DNA of 15,641 nt, from positions 1-15,641 of the forward strand of contig JAKVCH010000027.1 of assembly GCA_022447485.1 (NCBI GenBank), in the 5' to 3' direction. Below, piece after piece: positions 13,918 to 15,641 of this stretch. Source of the DNA: Polyangiaceae bacterium (GTDB lineage: Bacteria; Myxococcota_A; Polyangia; Polyangiales; Polyangiaceae). Made by a program: the position numbers and the translations under genes. Numbering within the stretch: position 1 is the first letter of the stretch; every line of letters begins with the position of its first letter. The notes beneath the pieces were generated by a model. It was not told the origin of the DNA. It ran no database searches and saw nothing but the letters and a program-made list of their open reading frames with translations.

Positions 13918-14973
13918 ATGACGATTTCGAGCATAGCCCACGAAGAGATGACCGATTGGGAGTTCTGTTGCCAGTCTCTTGAAGAAGTTTCAAGAACCTT
14001 CACCCAGCCCATTCAGTTTTTACCTCCCGAGCAGAAGAAGGCTCTCACAATCGGCTACTTGCTTTGTCGAGTCGTCGATACTGTCGAAGATTGCGTGGGC
14101 ATCGACGCGATGGAGAGAGATCGACTTTTCTCTCTCTTTCAATCGGTTCTTCGTAGCGAAGCCGCACCCGAGGAACTGATTGTCGCGTTCGAAAATATCG
14201 AAATTAAGCCGACAGAGGCACGGCTCATGCAGGGTCTTTCCCGAGTCATGAATGTGTTTACCTCTCAGTCTTCATCGACCTGCGCCGCAACGATTCGCTG
14301 GGTCTCCGAGATGGCCGACGGTATGCGACTCTACAGTCGGCGTAATGAAGGTCGAGAATTTACGGCTGTGATGAGTCTGGCAGACCTCGAGCGCTACTGC
14401 TTTTACGTCGCGGGAACCGTGGGGCACTTAATCACCGACCTTTACTCCGATGCTCTAGGCGACGCTCAGGTTGAGATCGACCTAAGAGAGTACACCGAAG
14501 GTTTTGGGCTAGGGCTGCAGATGGTGAATATTGTGAAAGATATCACCGACGATTTCGAGCGTGGTGTTTGCTATATTCCACGGCAAATTTGTCGAGCTCA
14601 AGGTTTTGAACCTGAAGAAATTCTTGAGCCGCAGCATCGAGAAGCTGCCTTGAATGCGGTAGCCGTGGTGATTGATCGGGCTGGTGATCACCTAGATGCC
14701 GCACTCGAATACACGCTGGCGATTCCGGCAGAGCACCATCAATTAAGATTATTTTGTTTACTGCCCTTGTGGATGGCGGTGGAGACGCTCGAATTGGCGC
14801 GGGAAAATGTCGACGTGTTGATTCCGGATCATCCAGTCAAGATTACCCGGGAAATCGTCGGCAAAGTGATTGCCGATTGCGGGCGACACTGTCGCGACGA
14901 TCAGGCTTTGCGCGACGCATATCTAGAACTCAAGCGAGTTGCTGCTGCCCGCCGTGAGGCCCAAAAAAATTAG
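13918..14973 (+). CDS. sqs: Squalene synthase (farnesyl-diphosphate farnesyltransferase)
   Basis: A 351-residue trans-isoprenyl diphosphate synthase that condenses two farnesyl diphosphates head-to-head to squalene with NADPH. The first Asp-rich motif is DTVED (54-58) and the second is DITDD (208-212) within GLGLQMVNIVKDITDDFERG, both binding diphosphate through Mg2+. SRTFTQPIQFLP (25-36) and YCFYVAGTVGHLIT (160-173) are characteristic substrate-pocket segments. The DTVED form resembles the DTLED of eukaryotic-type squalene synthases rather than the HpnC/HpnD pair of hopanoid producers. I see no strong C-terminal membrane helix of the eukaryotic kind. The start is 8 nt after the squalene monooxygenase stop with only a poor Shine-Dalgarno, so translation is probably coupled. 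A phytoene synthase is the related alternative but fits the context badly. Confidence 0.9.
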   Translation: MTISSIAHEEMTDWEFCCQSLEEVSRTFTQPIQFLPPEQKKALTIGYLLCRVVDTVEDCVGIDAMERDRLFSLFQSVLRSEAAPEELIVAFENIEIKPTEARLMQGLSRVMNVFTSQSSSTCAATIRWVSEMADGMRLYSRRNEGREFTAVMSLADLERYCFYVAGTVGHLITDLYSDALGDAQVEIDLREYTEGFGLGLQMVNIVKDITDDFERGVCYIPRQICRAQGFEPEEILEPQHREAALNAVAVVIDRAGDHLDAALEYTLAIPAEHHQLRLFCLLPLWMAVETLELARENVDVLIPDHPVKITREIVGKVIADCGRHCRDDQALRDAYLELKRVAAARREAQKN

Positions 14974-14988
14974 AAGCGATCAGGCAGA

Positions 14989-15007
14989 CGGTGCGATTGA
15001 AGCACCG
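14989..15007 (+). other. Short hairpin in the squalene synthase-cyclase intergenic gap
   Basis: CGGTGC (14989-14994) and GCACCG (15002-15007) form a perfect 6-bp stem with a 7-nt loop in the 84-bp gap before the cyclase gene. No T tract follows, so it does not look like an intrinsic terminator. It could be an RNA-processing or stability element, or chance. Confidence 0.25.
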
Positions 15008-15057
15008 CCCATCTCCTGTATCGCCCCGAGTTTGTCGAGCCTTGGAGTTGTAGACCC

Positions 15058-15641
15058 ATGAATCAAGATGAATTGAAGAGTGCCATTCGACGGGGCTTGG
15101 AGCGTCTTTCCGACGCGCAGGATGAAGATGGTTCTTTCCCTGGGGACTACGGCGGCCCCCTCTTTCTTTTGCCTCTCTTTATCCTCACCGCCCGCTGTGT
15201 CGGTCTCGAACTGAGCGACGATGAAGCCCGGGAGATGATTCGCTATATCCAAGGGCAGCAAAATGCTGATGGGGGTTGGGGCTTACATGTTGAGGGCGCA
15301 AGCACAGTCTATGGCTCGACGTCCAACTACGTTGCCCTGCGGCTTTTAGGGGTCGACGCCGATTCTACAGAGTGTCGCCGTGCCCGCTCGTGGTTGAATA
15401 CCGCGGGGGGACCCTTAGGCTCAGCTTCTTGGGGCAAGTTTTTCTTAAGTCTTTGCGGTCTTTATGAGTGGCGGGGGCTGAATCCGCTGATGCCCGAACT
15501 CTGGTTGTTGCCCACGAGTTTGCCGATTCATCCGTCGAAGCTTTGGTGCCATTGTCGCATGGTTTACCTGCCGATGTCCTACCTCTACGCAGAGCGCTGG
15601 AGTTTCGACGATCCGATTGTCGCCGAGTTAAAAGAAGAATT
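15058..15641 (+). CDS. osc: Oxidosqualene cyclase (lanosterol/cycloartenol synthase type), 5' part
   Basis: The first 194 residues are present; the gene runs off the window. The start is ATG 15058 with GGAG 10 nt upstream; an in-frame TGA lies at 14998-15000 and no other ATG comes between. Residues match oxidosqualene cyclases closely: GDYGGPLFLLP (29-39), a QW repeat QQNADGGWGLHVEG (67-80), NYVALRLLG (90-98), SWGKFFLSLCGLYEW (124-138), LNPLMPELWLLP (141-152) and WCHCRMVYLPMSYLY (163-177). Y91 aligns with Tyr98 of human lanosterol synthase, so the N-terminus has nearly full length. DYGGPLF and WCHCRxVYLPMSY distinguish it from squalene-hopene cyclase. The catalytic DCTAE motif and the residues separating lanosterol from cycloartenol formation lie beyond the window, so the product is undecided. 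It would cyclise 2,3-oxidosqualene made by the upstream genes at the membrane. Confidence 0.95.
   Translation, partial: MNQDELKSAIRRGLERLSDAQDEDGSFPGDYGGPLFLLPLFILTARCVGLELSDDEAREMIRYIQGQQNADGGWGLHVEGASTVYGSTSNYVALRLLGVDADSTECRRARSWLNTAGGPLGSASWGKFFLSLCGLYEWRGLNPLMPELWLLPTSLPIHPSKLWCHCRMVYLPMSYLYAERWSFDDPIVAELKEE

Noticed and set aside
14989..15007. Hairpin as an intrinsic terminator before the cyclase gene
   Set aside because: Six-bp stem without a T tract, and placement inside an apparent operon makes termination unlikely.
15058..15641. Squalene-hopene cyclase as the identity of the last gene
   Set aside because: GDYGGPLFLLP and WCHCRMVYLPMSYLY are oxidosqualene-cyclase segments, and an epoxidase gene is in the same operon.

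Overview
The window looks like chromosomal DNA of a sterol-making Gram-negative bacterium, most plausibly a Myxococcota or other deltaproteobacterial-type lineage. The reasons are an oxidosqualene cyclase locus with a Rieske/SDR sterol-demethylation pair, a chemoreceptor tip sequence of the kind common in those groups, an outer-membrane-barrel-like SppA protease, and a large propeller-like lipoprotein. Base composition looks moderately GC-rich throughout by eye. I see no tRNA, rRNA, CRISPR array, transposase or phage gene. The taxonomic call is an inference from gene content.

Left part (1-8973), general cell-envelope functions. On the minus strand a UDP-sugar pyrophosphorylase (1540-2688) is followed 8 nt later by the 5' 510 codons of an unusual protein (1-1531, runs off the window). 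That protein has a signal peptide, an outer-membrane-barrel-like region of about 300 residues, then the start of an SppA (S49) protease domain. Divergent from these is a secreted transglutaminase-like protein (2733-4391). It converges on a minus-strand chemoreceptor with no sensor domain (4468-6093). A 258-bp divergent gap then leads to an 873-residue lipoprotein of unknown function (6352-8973).

Right part (8872-15641), a bacterial sterol locus in two divergent transcription units around a control region at 12239-12445. The leftward unit is a sulfotransferase (11063-12238), a Rieske oxygenase resembling SdmA (9960-11027) and an NAD(P)-dependent SDR resembling SdmB (8872-9963); the last two overlap by ATGA. 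The rightward unit is a 22-codon leader ORF (12381-12449) overlapping a squalene-monooxygenase-like flavoprotein (12446-13909), then squalene synthase (13918-14973) and the first 194 codons of oxidosqualene cyclase (15058-15641, runs off the window).

Together the right-hand genes would take farnesyl diphosphate to squalene, then oxidosqualene, then a cyclised sterol, then remove C-4 methyl carbon. The sulfotransferase suggests a sulfated sterol or sterol-derived product, which is the least expected element. No C-14 demethylase (CYP51) is in the window. The control region holds a perfect 7-bp inverted repeat, a candidate operator.
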